Shown: piece by piece, positions 1 through 9,925 of the stretch
How the letters are laid out: every line of letters starts with the position of its first letter
Position numbering within the stretch: position 1 is the stretch's first letter
NCBI GenBank assembly: GCA_015232455.1
Contig: JADFZQ010000002.1
Span: forward strand, 1-64,000
Reading direction: 5' to 3'
Length of the DNA: 64,000 bases
Source: Desulfamplus sp.
GTDB lineage: Bacteria; Desulfobacterota; Desulfobacteria; Desulfobacterales; Desulfobacteraceae
The notes under the pieces: generated by a model
What the model saw: only the letters and a program-made list of their open reading frames with translations
Databases searched by the model: none
What the model was told of the DNA's origin: nothing
Translations under genes and position numbers: made by a program

Positions 1-110
1 TCAAAAACATAGCCATTAACATCTGTCGTGAAATTGGCTTTGATTCCATCAAAGCAGCGTCAATTTATTTTGCAAGTAATGTCAAAGAGCTTTTAAAAAA
101 ACTAGTGTAG
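1..110 (+). CDS. C-terminal end of a gene, possibly a transposase
   Basis: Open from the window edge to a TAG at 108-110, giving about 35 residues (frame starting at base 3). The tail contains NIAINICREIGF and SIKAASIYF and ends in a lysine/leucine-rich stretch. This pattern resembles the C-termini of some DDE transposases of the IS4 group, but the visible part is too short for a firm family call. The next gene starts 121 bases downstream, so it is probably not co-transcribed. Confidence 0.35.
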   Translation, partial: KNIAINICREIGFDSIKAASIYFASNVKELLKKLV

Positions 111-119
111 AACTTAACA

Positions 120-195
120 GCCCTGCCCGCCCTCCCCAAGGGGAGGGAGTATATTATTTCCCTCTCCCGAGGAGAGGGGTTAGGGGTGAGGCAAG
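120..195. repeat. G/C-rich palindromic intergenic repeat
   Basis: Two short imperfect palindromes made of CCCTCCCC and GGGGAGGG-type arms (about 124-148 and 160-195) stand out in AT-rich surroundings. This is the form of a dispersed intergenic repeat found in many bacterial genomes. A related sequence occurs at 51341-51377, inside the coding region of the megaenzyme. It lies between the gene ending at 110 and the dGTPase-like gene and could also act as a weak terminator. Confidence 0.5.
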
Positions 196-231
196 TAATA
201 TAACAAAGTAGAAATAATAGTTGGTTATTCT

Positions 232-1380
232 ATGGAAAATATTCTCAATCAAAAGAGTAGTCTAAACCAAAAGGAGAGGCTATTTTTCTCACCTCTTGCT
301 ACTTTTAGCGACAGTGCTATCAGAAGAGAGTATGACGCAAGAGCAGAAGATGGCTATAGACAAAATTTTAGCGTTGATGCGGATCGCATCTTACACTCGC
401 TTGCCTATACCCGCTATATTGATAAAACCCAAGTATTTTCACTTATAAAAAACGACCATCTCACCCACAGAGTCCTCCATGTTCAGCTTGTTTCAAGAAT
501 TGCAAGAACCATTGGGCGATACCTTGGATATAACGAAGATTTAATTGAAGCAGCAAGCATGGGGCATGACCTTGGACACCCGCCATTTGGACATGATGGT
601 GAAAAGATACTCTCAGAGCTTACACAGCAAAATGGTGCTGGATATTTTCACCATAATGTTCAATCTGTTCAGATTCTTGACCATATAGAGCAGAAAGGGA
701 AAGGTTATAACCTTACACTCCAAACTCTTGATGCTATTTTATGCCATAATGGAGAACTTCACTCAACAACCATTGAACCAGCCAAAGAGAGAACTTTTGA
801 AGAGCTAAATAATATCATATACAAGATGAAGCGGGCTGAGAAATATGATGCTATCCCAATGAGTATGGAAGGTTGTGTTGTTAGGGCATCAGATACAATC
901 GCCTATATTGGCAGAGATATTGAAGATTCAATAAGGCTTGGGTTAATTAAAAGAGATGAGCTACCGCTAGAGTGCGTTAAACTTCTTGGGAATACCAATG
1001 GCACTATTGTCTATAACCTTGTAACTGACCTTATTAACAACAGCTTAAGTAAACCATATATCTCATTTAGTGATGATATATCCAATGTTCTTAACTCCTT
1101 AAAATCATTTAACTACGAAAGAATCTACGGTAATCCTGCCATAAAAAAACATCTAAACTCAGTCCGCAAGATTTATGCACATCTTTTTGAGCTATTTTTA
1201 AATGATCTTGAAACAGAAAATAGAGATTCAATTATTTACCGCAATTTTATTCATGATTTTGCAGAAAACTACAAACAGAATCACTCTAATGTTGAGATTG
1301 TAAGAGATTTTATAGCTGGAATGACTGACTCTTTTTTTATATCATTAGCTCCTAAATCAATTCGTCCAAAACACGTTTGA
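232..1380 (+). CDS. dgt: dGTPase-like HD-domain triphosphohydrolase (first copy)
   Basis: 382 residues. The family (Dgt/SAMHD1-like HD hydrolases) cleaves dGTP or other dNTPs to the deoxynucleoside and triphosphate. The metal site is visible: H79 in THRVLH, the HD pair H112-D113 in MGHDLGH, further histidines H116 and H121 (PPFGH), and a downstream Asp in ASDTIAYIGRDIED. The N-terminal DADRILHSLAYTR segment is typical of the family. The start is ATG at 232. It is followed after about 30 bases by the UPF0280 gene and may be co-transcribed with it. A second, only moderately similar paralogue lies at 6488-7684. Cytoplasmic. The substrate is not predictable from sequence. Confidence 0.85.
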   Translation: MENILNQKSSLNQKERLFFSPLATFSDSAIRREYDARAEDGYRQNFSVDADRILHSLAYTRYIDKTQVFSLIKNDHLTHRVLHVQLVSRIARTIGRYLGYNEDLIEAASMGHDLGHPPFGHDGEKILSELTQQNGAGYFHHNVQSVQILDHIEQKGKGYNLTLQTLDAILCHNGELHSTTIEPAKERTFEELNNIIYKMKRAEKYDAIPMSMEGCVVRASDTIAYIGRDIEDSIRLGLIKRDELPLECVKLLGNTNGTIVYNLVTDLINNSLSKPYISFSDDISNVLNSLKSFNYERIYGNPAIKKHLNSVRKIYAHLFELFLNDLETENRDSIIYRNFIHDFAENYKQNHSNVEIVRDFIAGMTDSFFISLAPKSIRPKHV

Positions 1381-1411
1381 TTCTATTTTATTAGTGTTTT
1401 TAGGAAAACCA

Positions 1412-2206
1412 ATGTTTCAAAATAGAGAATACAGAACAAAATCTCACAGACAAGGGCTTACTCCCTTTATTGTTACTGTTAAAGAGACAGACCTTCATAT
1501 ACAAGCTGAATCTGATTTATCAGAGATCGCGTTAAGAGAAGTTCTTGCTTTACGAGGTTTTATAGAAACATACATATCAATTCACCCTCAATTTAAGACA
1601 TCTTTTATTCCCGTTGAACCTATCTTGCCAATTGTCCCTCAAATAGTTGCAGATATGATTGATGCCGGCAAAAAAGCAAAAGTTGGTCCAATGGCAGCAA
1701 TTGCTGGAGCAATTGCCCAACATACAGGGCAAGAGCTTCTAAAATACTCATCAGAGGTTATTGTTGAAAATGGTGGAGATATTTTTTTTAAAACCAATTC
1801 AGATACGATTTTTAGCATATTTGCAGGAAAGTCTCCATTGAGCATGAAAATAGGCGTGCGTATTGCTCCGCAAAAATTTAATTATAACTCTAATTCAGAA
1901 GCGGACAATTCAAGTATAAAGAGTTTAAGTATAGATAAAAGAGGGATGGCTATCTGCACATCATCAGGAACAGTTGGACACTCGATAAGTTTTGGTAAAG
2001 CTGATGCAGCAACAGTAATTTCAAAATCATGCAGCATTGCAGATGCAGCAGCCACAGCTTTGGGCAATATTGTCAAAAAAGAGTCTGATATTGAGAAGGC
2101 AATTGAATTTGGACAAAACATTGAAGGAGTTGATGGGATTATCATTATTAAGGGGGGAAAACTTGGAGCGTGGGGAGACGTTGAACTTGTGAAAGTCTCC
2201 CCATGA
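1412..2206 (+). CDS. UPF0280 family protein (ApbE-like fold)
   Basis: About 264 residues. The conserved centre GPMAAIAGAIAQ, the ENGGDIF segment and the CTSSGTVGHS motif identify the UPF0280 family, which is structurally related to the FAD-binding/FMN-transferase protein ApbE. No defined reaction is established. I chose the ATG at 1412 because AGGAA lies at 1402-1406; an in-frame GTG at 1394 is possible but has no ribosome binding site. A hydrophilic stretch rich in N, S and D (NSNSEADNSSIKS) interrupts the usually short link between VRIAP and the CTSSGTVGHS motif. It follows the dGTPase-like gene by 31 bases. Confidence 0.8.
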   Translation: MFQNREYRTKSHRQGLTPFIVTVKETDLHIQAESDLSEIALREVLALRGFIETYISIHPQFKTSFIPVEPILPIVPQIVADMIDAGKKAKVGPMAAIAGAIAQHTGQELLKYSSEVIVENGGDIFFKTNSDTIFSIFAGKSPLSMKIGVRIAPQKFNYNSNSEADNSSIKSLSIDKRGMAICTSSGTVGHSISFGKADAATVISKSCSIADAAATALGNIVKKESDIEKAIEFGQNIEGVDGIIIIKGGKLGAWGDVELVKVSP

Positions 2207-2251
2207 ATCTATCTCTAAAGCTAATTATTTTAACACAATCAAAAAAACTCC

Positions 2252-3460
2252 TTACTTAAATTTCTCTATAACCCTTTTAAATGCTGGAATTGATTTTTTT
2301 ATAGTTTCATCTTCTACGCAAAAGGCAAGCCTAAAATGTCCTGGTCCTCCAAATCCACTTCCCGGAACAGCAAGAATAAGCTCCTCTTGAAGAGCTTGAA
2401 CAAATTTCACATCATCTTCAATTGGTGAACGTGGAAATAGATAAAATGCACCGGGTGGCGTTGTAAAAGAGTATCCAGCACTTGCAAGACCTTCACAAAA
2501 AATATCTCTCTTTCTTCGATATGCGTCAATATCTACACTTGCATCTTTAAGAAAAGGAAGCACCCTTTGCATTATTGCTGGAGCATTTACAAATCCCAAA
2601 ATACGGTTAGTTAGAGCCATTGCCTGCCTTAGTTTATCTCTATATTTTGCGTTTGGATTGATTGCAAGATAACCAATCCTTTCACCCGGCAAAGAGAGGT
2701 CTTTTGAGTGTGAAGTTGCAACAATACTTTGATCATAATATGGAAATATAGAGGGAACATTAACATTATCAAATACAATCTTACGATAAGGTTCGTCAGA
2801 TACAAGATAGATAATTGCCCCATATTCATCACTTTTTTTCTCTAATATCTTACCAAGAGCTTTAAGGCTTGCTTCTGAATAAATCTGACCTGTTGGGTTG
2901 TTAGGAGAGTTTATAAGCATAACTCTTGTCTTAGGTGTAATTGCCTTTTCGATCTCATCAAGGTTAAGAGTAAAATCTTGGTTTGATGGGACAGTTTTTA
3001 AAACTCCTCCATGGTTGTCTGCATAAAAAGTATATTCAACAAAAAATGGACGGCTGACTAACACCTCTTCACCCTGATTAAGAAGAGCTTTGAATACAAC
3101 ATTAAGACCACCAGCAGCACCGCAAGTCATTACAATATCATCAGCATTAATATCTTTTATAATCTGCTCTGCTGCTGACTCTTTGGCTGACTCAGCTTTG
3201 ATCTTTTCAGCAACAAACTCACGAACAAATAGAAATCCGCTGTTTGCCATGTATCCATGCAGCGATTTATCCTTTTGCGAAGCTACGGTTTCAAGTGCAT
3301 TTTGAAACGCCTCAGGAGGCGGTAGATTTGGATTTCCAATGCTAAAATCAAATACATTTTCACTTCCATATTGTGCTTTTAAGCGAGTGCCTTCCTCGAA
3401 CATTTTACGTATCCATGATGATTTTGAAATGGTCTGTTCAATTTTTGCTGCTATGGTCAT
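2252..3460 (-). CDS. PLP-dependent class I/II aminotransferase (AspB-like)
   Basis: 402 residues, the usual length for fold-type I aminotransferases. PLP contacts are visible: N187 in SPNNPTG, D222 and Y225 in SDEPY, the Schiff-base lysine K253 in SHSKDLSLPGERIGY, and an arginine in the C-terminal HFRLAF segment that would hold the substrate carboxylate. The N-terminal FSIGNPNLPPP motif matches the aspartate-aminotransferase-like branch. The amino-acid specificity is not predictable. The gene stands alone, reads leftward, and has a palindromic repeat element (3502-3579) in its upstream region. Confidence 0.85.
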   Translation of the reverse strand: MTIAAKIEQTISKSSWIRKMFEEGTRLKAQYGSENVFDFSIGNPNLPPPEAFQNALETVASQKDKSLHGYMANSGFLFVREFVAEKIKAESAKESAAEQIIKDINADDIVMTCGAAGGLNVVFKALLNQGEEVLVSRPFFVEYTFYADNHGGVLKTVPSNQDFTLNLDEIEKAITPKTRVMLINSPNNPTGQIYSEASLKALGKILEKKSDEYGAIIYLVSDEPYRKIVFDNVNVPSIFPYYDQSIVATSHSKDLSLPGERIGYLAINPNAKYRDKLRQAMALTNRILGFVNAPAIMQRVLPFLKDASVDIDAYRRKRDIFCEGLASAGYSFTTPPGAFYLFPRSPIEDDVKFVQALQEELILAVPGSGFGGPGHFRLAFCVEDETIKKSIPAFKRVIEKFK

Positions 3461-3501
3461 AGGTTATCTCCATGTTTCTGGTTGTTTTAATTTTCTTTAC
3501 A

Positions 3502-3579
3502 TTTGACCTCCTGCAAAACCCATCTTCTATCCATTAAACTCAAGGGGTCAGTTCAAATTTTGCAGGAACTCTATTGTAA
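3502..3579. repeat. MITE-like intergenic repeat, copy 1
   Basis: About 78 bp bounded internally by inverted repeats CCTGCAAAA (3510-3518) and TTTTGCAGG (3558-3566), with CTCAAGGGGTCAGTTCAA in between. A clearly related copy with the same terminal inverted repeats lies at 29259-29332, upstream-side of a different gene. It has no coding capacity. It looks like a small non-autonomous element or REP-like repeat. Confidence 0.7.
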
Positions 3580-3580
3580 G

Positions 3581-4783
<1,203 letters not shown>

Positions 4784-4816
4784 TCAAGAAGTTCCCAATA
4801 ATTTGTTCATTATGGA

Positions 4817-5611
4817 TTATTGCTTATAAATATCATCTCTTCGGGCATTTATTGCAGGAATTGCATTGCGAAACTCTTTTACTCTATTAATATCTATTTC
4901 ACAAACAATTAGCTCTTCAGTATCACTGCTTCCTTCAACTATAAGATCGCCAGTCGGTGAGATAGCTCTGCTTCTCCCATTAAATGTCAGTTTATCATCA
5001 GTTCCTACTCTGTTCACGCCTATAAAAAAGGCTTGATTTTCAATAGCTCTGGCACACGTTAGATGATCCCAATGAGAGGGTCGAGTGATAGGCCATGCAC
5101 TACAATTTAGTAAAACAACAGCTCCGTTAAGAGTTAGATAGCGATAAATTTCAGGAAATCGTAAATCAAAACAGATAGATAATCCAAACTTAATACCTTC
5201 AATATCTATTGTAGAGAACAAGTCTCCAGCTCTAAAGCATTTATCTTCACAAACAGGAAACGGAGAAAAAAGGTGTGTCTTTCTATAACTTCCTTTAAGT
5301 TCGCCATTTGTATTAAAATAGGCAATTGAGTTATAAATATTATCACCCACTTTTTCTGAGATTCCGCAAATAAGGTTAATTGAATTAGAACTGGCTGCAT
5401 TAGAAGCTCTTATGTAAGGTTTACCTAATTTAGACCAAGGTTGAGCGACTTTTGGAATTAGAGAGGTTACATACCCAGTATCAGACATCTCTGGAAAGAT
5501 TACAACTTCACACCCTAAACTCTTTGCTTGAAGAGCAAACTCATCAAATTTTTTAATATTGCTATCTATATCTCCAGGCACACAATCAATTTGAGCCAAA
5601 CCAATTTTCAA
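4817..5611 (-). CDS. Carbon-nitrogen hydrolase (nitrilase superfamily, omega-amidase-like)
   Basis: 264 residues with the Glu-Lys-Cys triad of the nitrilase superfamily: E41 in FPEMSDTGY, K111 in YRKTHLF and C147 in LSICFDLRFPEIYR. Length and motifs place it in the single-domain amidase branch (omega-amidase / NIT-like). The physiological substrate is unknown. It reads leftward and is followed closely by tgt. The upstream 85 bases contain a short inverted repeat (CACGTC/GACGTG) near 5646-5662. Confidence 0.85.
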   Translation of the reverse strand: MKIGLAQIDCVPGDIDSNIKKFDEFALQAKSLGCEVVIFPEMSDTGYVTSLIPKVAQPWSKLGKPYIRASNAASSNSINLICGISEKVGDNIYNSIAYFNTNGELKGSYRKTHLFSPFPVCEDKCFRAGDLFSTIDIEGIKFGLSICFDLRFPEIYRYLTLNGAVVLLNCSAWPITRPSHWDHLTCARAIENQAFFIGVNRVGTDDKLTFNGRSRAISPTGDLIVEGSSDTEELIVCEIDINRVKEFRNAIPAINARRDDIYKQ

Positions 5612-5696
5612 AATTAACCTCCTAATTTATTAGAACTTTAAAACCACGTCATCTGGACGTGTATAGATCGATTCAAGCGATTTTTTTTAAATTATA

Positions 5697-6362
5697 CTAT
5701 TTTTTAAAATTTTGAGCTTTTATCATCTCCTCAAGAGTGTATTTTTCAAGAAGGCTATCTTTCCAGTATAAATTATCTTTTTTTGAGAAAAAACGAGCAA
5801 AAAGTTCAAGACTCTTATATCTTAAAACATGAGGAATAACGCTTATTCCACTATCTCGATAAAGTGGCGATAGGGAGTTTAAATCACAAGATGTTCCACC
5901 ACCCATAGGGTCTTCAAATGAATATACAATCTTTTTTATTCCAGATAGAATAATAGCACCAAAACACATAAGGCAAGGCTCCATTGTGCAGTAAAGGGTG
6001 CATTGTCCAGGCATTATCTTTGATCTGTTAATAAGCTCGTATTGTTCAGATATTCTCTTTGATCTGCTAATTTTGCCTATCTCACCACAAACACCTATTG
6101 TCTCATAATTATTTATCCCGTCATAATGTTCTGTTATTCCATCAGAAATAGAACTTTCAAATGATTGCAATGCCCTAATTTCAGCGTGGTAAATTTCGCT
6201 TGGATATTTTTCATTTGAAGTTGTTCCTAACCTTGATCCACTTGCAACTATTGTGTCATTGCAAATAATGACACACCCTACTGGAAACTCTCCTTGATCA
6301 AAAGCCTTATTTGCCTCTGCAATTGCAAGCTCCATATATTTTTCATCTTTTGATAACTCCAT
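5697..6362 (-). CDS. TadA-like nucleoside/tRNA adenosine deaminase
   Basis: Zinc-dependent cytidine/deoxycytidylate deaminase fold. The signature HAE lies in the YHAEIRAL segment and the metal cysteines in the EPCLMCFGAI segment (PCxxC). The N-terminal MELSKDEKYMELAIAEA and FPVGCVI segments resemble TadA, which makes inosine-34 in tRNA, but the protein is longer (about 221 residues). A roughly 50-residue hydrophilic insert separates the HAE motif from the PCxxC motif, so a guanine deaminase or other nucleoside deaminase is also possible. I prefer the ATG at 6362 over an in-frame TTG at 6389, because a GGGA lies just upstream of the ATG. Confidence 0.75.
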   Translation of the reverse strand: MELSKDEKYMELAIAEANKAFDQGEFPVGCVIICNDTIVASGSRLGTTSNEKYPSEIYHAEIRALQSFESSISDGITEHYDGINNYETIGVCGEIGKISRSKRISEQYELINRSKIMPGQCTLYCTMEPCLMCFGAIILSGIKKIVYSFEDPMGGGTSCDLNSLSPLYRDSGISVIPHVLRYKSLELFARFFSKKDNLYWKDSLLEKYTLEEMIKAQNFKK

Positions 6363-6487
6363 ACTATTCCCATAATATGCTTTGAACAATCTATTTAATG
6401 AACCATCTAAGTTAAGAAAGTCCTTTACAAAATTTGAACAGTATGCACAATGTTTTTTTCATATTTAACACATCAGAAAGGTATTTT

Positions 6488-7684
6488 ATGGACACAACTT
6501 CCTTTTCGGTTTCCCAAGGCTATTCCACTTATGAACACTCTTCAACCCGCGAAATTCCATCTATTTGTGAAATATATCAAGAGCGGGAAAAACGGTTTCT
6601 CTCTCAATATGGTTGCCCAAGTGCTAATGCAGGTCCTCGATTTAAAGAAGAGAGTGTTTGCAGTATTAGAACCCCATTTCAACTTGACAGAGACAGAATA
6701 GTCTATTCAAACGCATTCAGAAGATTAAAACACAAAACTCAAGTCTTTCTCTCTCCTCTTGGAGATCACTACAGAACACGCCTTACCCACACTCTTGAAG
6801 TCTCTGAAATTGCAAGAAATATAGCAAGAGCAATGCGTCTTAACGAGGACCTTGCAGAAGCAATTGCCCTTGGACACGATTTAGGACACACACCATTTGG
6901 TCATGGTGGTGAAACAGCTTTAAAAGAGATATATTCTCGCCACTTCTCCCATAACTCCCAAAGTCTCAGAGTTGTTGATAAGTTAGAAAAACGGGGAGAC
7001 GGATTAAATCTTACTTATCAGGTCAGAGATGGAATTTTAAAACACTCAAAAGGTTTTGGCGAGATTATGCCATCTACTCCCGGTAATACTGCTATAACTG
7101 TAGAGGGTAAAATTGTAAGAATTGCTGATATTATTGCCTATTTAAACCATGATCTTGATGATGCTTTAAGAAGTAAAGTTATTACAGAGAGCGAAATTCC
7201 TGAAATCTGCAAAAAACAACTTGGAAAAACTCACTCTGAAAGGGCAAGAACTATGATGCAAGATATTATTAGCAACAGTGGTGAGAAAAATATAGGCACA
7301 GAGACAAAAAAAGTAAAAGTGAATAAATCTAAAGATTTTACAGATAATAATATTGGCAATGAATATAAATTTATCCTCTATATGGGAGATGAGACCTACT
7401 CTGCAATGACCATATTAAGGCAGTTTCTTTATAACAAAGTCTATCGTGCCCCATCTGTTCATCAAGAGTTTGTTAAGGCAAAAAAAGTGCTAATTGAGCT
7501 TTACAATAGATTTATGGTTGATGTTGATCTGCTTCAGGCAGAACTTGAAAAGATGGAGATGGCTCCATGGGATCCCGAAAAAAACTCTTTAGAACGCTCA
7601 GTTTGTGATATAATTGCAAGTATGACAGATAGGTATGCACTTGAACTTTATACAAGACTCTTCTTCCCAAGACCAAGGGTGTAA
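6488..7684 (+). CDS. dgt: dGTPase-like HD-domain triphosphohydrolase (second copy)
   Basis: 398 residues from the ATG at 6488, which has AGAAAGG at a good distance; an in-frame ATG further upstream (6434) lacks one. HD metal site: H101 in LTHTLEVSE, H130-D131 in GHDLGHTPFGHGGE. The N-terminal RTPFQLDRDRIVYSNAFRRL and the C-terminal MTDRYALELY segments are typical of bacterial deoxyguanosinetriphosphatase-like proteins. A lysine/asparagine-rich insert (TETKKVKVNKSKDFTDN region) breaks the C-terminal half. It is more family-typical than the copy at 232-1380 and shares only the catalytic core with it. Confidence 0.88.
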   Translation: MDTTSFSVSQGYSTYEHSSTREIPSICEIYQEREKRFLSQYGCPSANAGPRFKEESVCSIRTPFQLDRDRIVYSNAFRRLKHKTQVFLSPLGDHYRTRLTHTLEVSEIARNIARAMRLNEDLAEAIALGHDLGHTPFGHGGETALKEIYSRHFSHNSQSLRVVDKLEKRGDGLNLTYQVRDGILKHSKGFGEIMPSTPGNTAITVEGKIVRIADIIAYLNHDLDDALRSKVITESEIPEICKKQLGKTHSERARTMMQDIISNSGEKNIGTETKKVKVNKSKDFTDNNIGNEYKFILYMGDETYSAMTILRQFLYNKVYRAPSVHQEFVKAKKVLIELYNRFMVDVDLLQAELEKMEMAPWDPEKNSLERSVCDIIASMTDRYALELYTRLFFPRPRV

Positions 7685-7713
7685 TTATACCTGTTTTGTT
7701 AAAATTTAAGTGT

Positions 7714-7804
7714 TATTAACAAGTCGTTCGAGCCGACCGCGTGAACGGGAGGTGTGACGTTTTCCGCAAGAGATGTTGGTGCGGCTGTTTTAACGATAAA
7801 GTAT
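7714..7804 (+). other. attC-like imperfect hairpin (degenerate integron recombination site?)
   Basis: The left arm TTAACAAGTCGTTCGAGCCG (7716-7735) followed by ACC looks like the left half of integron attC sites. The right arm GGTGCGGCTGTTTTAACGAT (7778-7797) pairs with it imperfectly: GCCG and ACC pair with one extra G in the right arm, then TCGTT with AACGA after a spacer. The outer boxes are poor matches (TATTAAC against RYYYAAC; GATAAAG against GTTRRRY), so it is probably a fossil. It is followed directly by AGGAGG and a short gene remnant, the order expected of an integron cassette. No integron integrase gene is in the window. Confidence 0.35.
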
Positions 7805-7819
7805 AGGAGGTTATAAAAA

Positions 7820-7894
7820 ATGATTTGTGATGTTGTGTTGACCCAGAAAGATAAAAAATTTATTGCAAGACTCTATCGAATCTCGGTGTTTTAA
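7820..7894 (+). pseudogene. Truncated small gene with strong RBS, HicB-like start
   Basis: AGGAGG at 7805-7810 precedes an ATG at 7820. The 24-codon frame begins MICDVVLTQKDKKFIARLYR, which resembles the first strand of small HicB-like/antitoxin-type proteins, and stops at 7892-7894. The truncated size and lack of a continuation suggest a broken cassette gene. The family assignment is tentative. Confidence 0.3.
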
Positions 7895-8227
7895 CTTACC
7901 GTAACTATTACGGAACAACTCTATTCTCAAATTAGATGAATCGTGTGGAAAAAAAGCAATCTGAAACTTTTGTATGGATATTCATATATTGCAAATAAAA
8001 ATATCGCAAATTGTTTTAAAAATAACATGGAAAAAAGGGCAGCAAAAACATCATTGTTTTAGGGACGGGCGACAATTTTCTTGATATTCATCGGCTACCA
8101 ATGCTGACATAAATGGAGCAATAGGCATAATGAGCGTGGTATAGCAAAAATTTGCAAATAGAAAGCCTCCTATATTCTGTTCAGGAATTTGAATATAAAC
8201 ATTAAAAGGTTAAAAATAGTATAAAGC
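7895..8227. other. Non-coding stretch upstream of the ABC importer
   Basis: No open frame of useful size, no clear promoter hexamers and no terminator that I can support. In many BMP-type importers the gene for the substrate-binding lipoprotein sits here; it is absent. Presumably the region contains the promoter of the operon starting at 8228. Confidence 0.4.
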
Positions 8228-9745
8228 ATGAAAAAAATCCAAAAACTTGAAATGGTCAATATCTCAAAATCATTTCATGGTAACTTTGCTAATAAAGACA
8301 TAAATCTTCACATAAATTCTGGTGAAATACTTGGGCTTCTTGGCGAAAATGGAGCTGGTAAAACAACTTTAATGAATATTTTGTATGGACTCTACCAGCC
8401 AGATTCAGGAGAGATAAGAATCAATGAAAAACATATAAAGATTAACTCGCCTATAGACTCCATACATCACGGTATCGGCATGGTACATCAACATTTTATG
8501 CTGATACAAAACCACTCTGTTATTGAAAATATTGCACTTGGCTACGAAAAAACCCCATTCTTTTTTCCAAAGATAAGAATACACGACAAAGTTGTTGAGT
8601 TTTCCGAAAAGTTTAACTTTGCCATTGAGCCTTATAAAAAGGTGTGGCAGTTATCAGCAGGAGAGCAACAGAGAGTTGAGATTATCAAAGCACTTTTAAA
8701 TGGTGCTGATCTTTTGATTTTAGATGAACCAACATCAGTTCTTACCCCTCAAGAGATAAAAGAGCTTTTCAGAATTTTAAAGGATATGAAAGCACAAGGA
8801 CACATGGTTATTATCATAAGCCATAAATTAGATGAAATTATGGAGATATGCGATAGAGTAACAGTGCTTCAAAAGGGACGAATTTCAGGTCATGCTGACA
8901 CTGCCCTTATGGATAAAAGGTCTCTTGCAAGAATGATGATTGGAAGAGAAGTGTTGTTTAATGTCAACCGAGAACCATTGCCAAAAGGCGAGCTTGTTCT
9001 TAAAGTATCCAATTTGCATGTAGTTGGTAATAAAGGAGTGCCAGCAGTTAAAGATATATCGTTTGATATTTATGCAAATGAGATATTTGGGATCGCAGGA
9101 GTTGCGGGCAATGGTCAAAAAGAGCTTGCAGAGGCGATAACTGGAATCAGACCTGTTAAATCAGGAAGCGTCTTTGCTGGTAGTAAAAATATCACCAATA
9201 TGTCCCCAAGAAAAATTTACGATCATGGAGTTTCGCATGTTCCAGAAGAGCGTATTAAATTTGGTATTGCCCCGGGACTTTTTCTCTATGATAACGCCAT
9301 CTTAAAACAGCATCACCTTGATAAGTTCTCCAAAAACATCTTTTTAGAGTATGGCAGAATTAAAAAACATACCCGCTCTCTTATTGATAGTTACAGGGTA
9401 GCCACACACTCAATAGATGTTCAGATTAAAAATCTTTCAGGTGGCAATATCCAAAAGCTGATTCTCGGACGTGAGATAAGCGAAAATCCTCCGCTTCTTG
9501 TTGCATCTCACCCAACTTATGGCTTAGATGTTGGAGCAACTGAGTATCTGCGAGAGCAGCTGCTTAAAAGAAGACGCGAGGGCGGTGCTGTGCTTCTATT
9601 TTCTGAAGATTTAGATGAGATTTTTGAGCTATGCGATAGAATTGCAGTTATGTTTCAAGGCGAATTTACAGGAGTTCTTGACTCATCTGAAAGGGAAAAA
9701 CTATCTGATATTGGTTTGATGATGGCAGGAGCTATTCGTTATTGA
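8228..9745 (+). CDS. ABC importer ATP-binding protein, tandem NBD (nucleoside/simple sugar type)
   Basis: 505 residues with two ATP-binding cassettes. First: Walker A GENGAGKTT (39-47), signature LSAGEQQRVE, Walker B LLILDEPTS. Second: a degenerate P-loop region GVAGNGQKE and signature LSGGNIQKLILGREI, with Walker B LLVASHPTYGLDVGA, in which the usual Glu is replaced, as is normal for this family. This is the NupO/YufO/MglA-like ATPase that powers the permeases encoded at 9926 and 11056. The first NBD should carry most of the ATPase activity. Cytoplasmic face of the inner membrane. Confidence 0.9.
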   Translation: MKKIQKLEMVNISKSFHGNFANKDINLHINSGEILGLLGENGAGKTTLMNILYGLYQPDSGEIRINEKHIKINSPIDSIHHGIGMVHQHFMLIQNHSVIENIALGYEKTPFFFPKIRIHDKVVEFSEKFNFAIEPYKKVWQLSAGEQQRVEIIKALLNGADLLILDEPTSVLTPQEIKELFRILKDMKAQGHMVIIISHKLDEIMEICDRVTVLQKGRISGHADTALMDKRSLARMMIGREVLFNVNREPLPKGELVLKVSNLHVVGNKGVPAVKDISFDIYANEIFGIAGVAGNGQKELAEAITGIRPVKSGSVFAGSKNITNMSPRKIYDHGVSHVPEERIKFGIAPGLFLYDNAILKQHHLDKFSKNIFLEYGRIKKHTRSLIDSYRVATHSIDVQIKNLSGGNIQKLILGREISENPPLLVASHPTYGLDVGATEYLREQLLKRRREGGAVLLFSEDLDEIFELCDRIAVMFQGEFTGVLDSSEREKLSDIGLMMAGAIRY

Positions 9746-9925
9746 GAATCTTTTGATTGCAAAGCTCGGGATCATACCGCGTCTTTGGGGCGTTGTAATG
9801 TTTTTAAGATACCCCTCCGCACGGCAGAGCTTTATTAATAATTTTTTTTAAATTCTTGATAATGTAATTTCAATTGTTTAGAACACAATTAACTAAAATT
9901 TAAGGGGTCAATTAAGTTAAATAAT

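Noticed and set aside
5640-5696. Terminator between the nitrilase-family and deaminase genes
   Set aside because: The CACGTC/GACGTG stem is only 6 bp and is not followed by a T-run in the correct direction.
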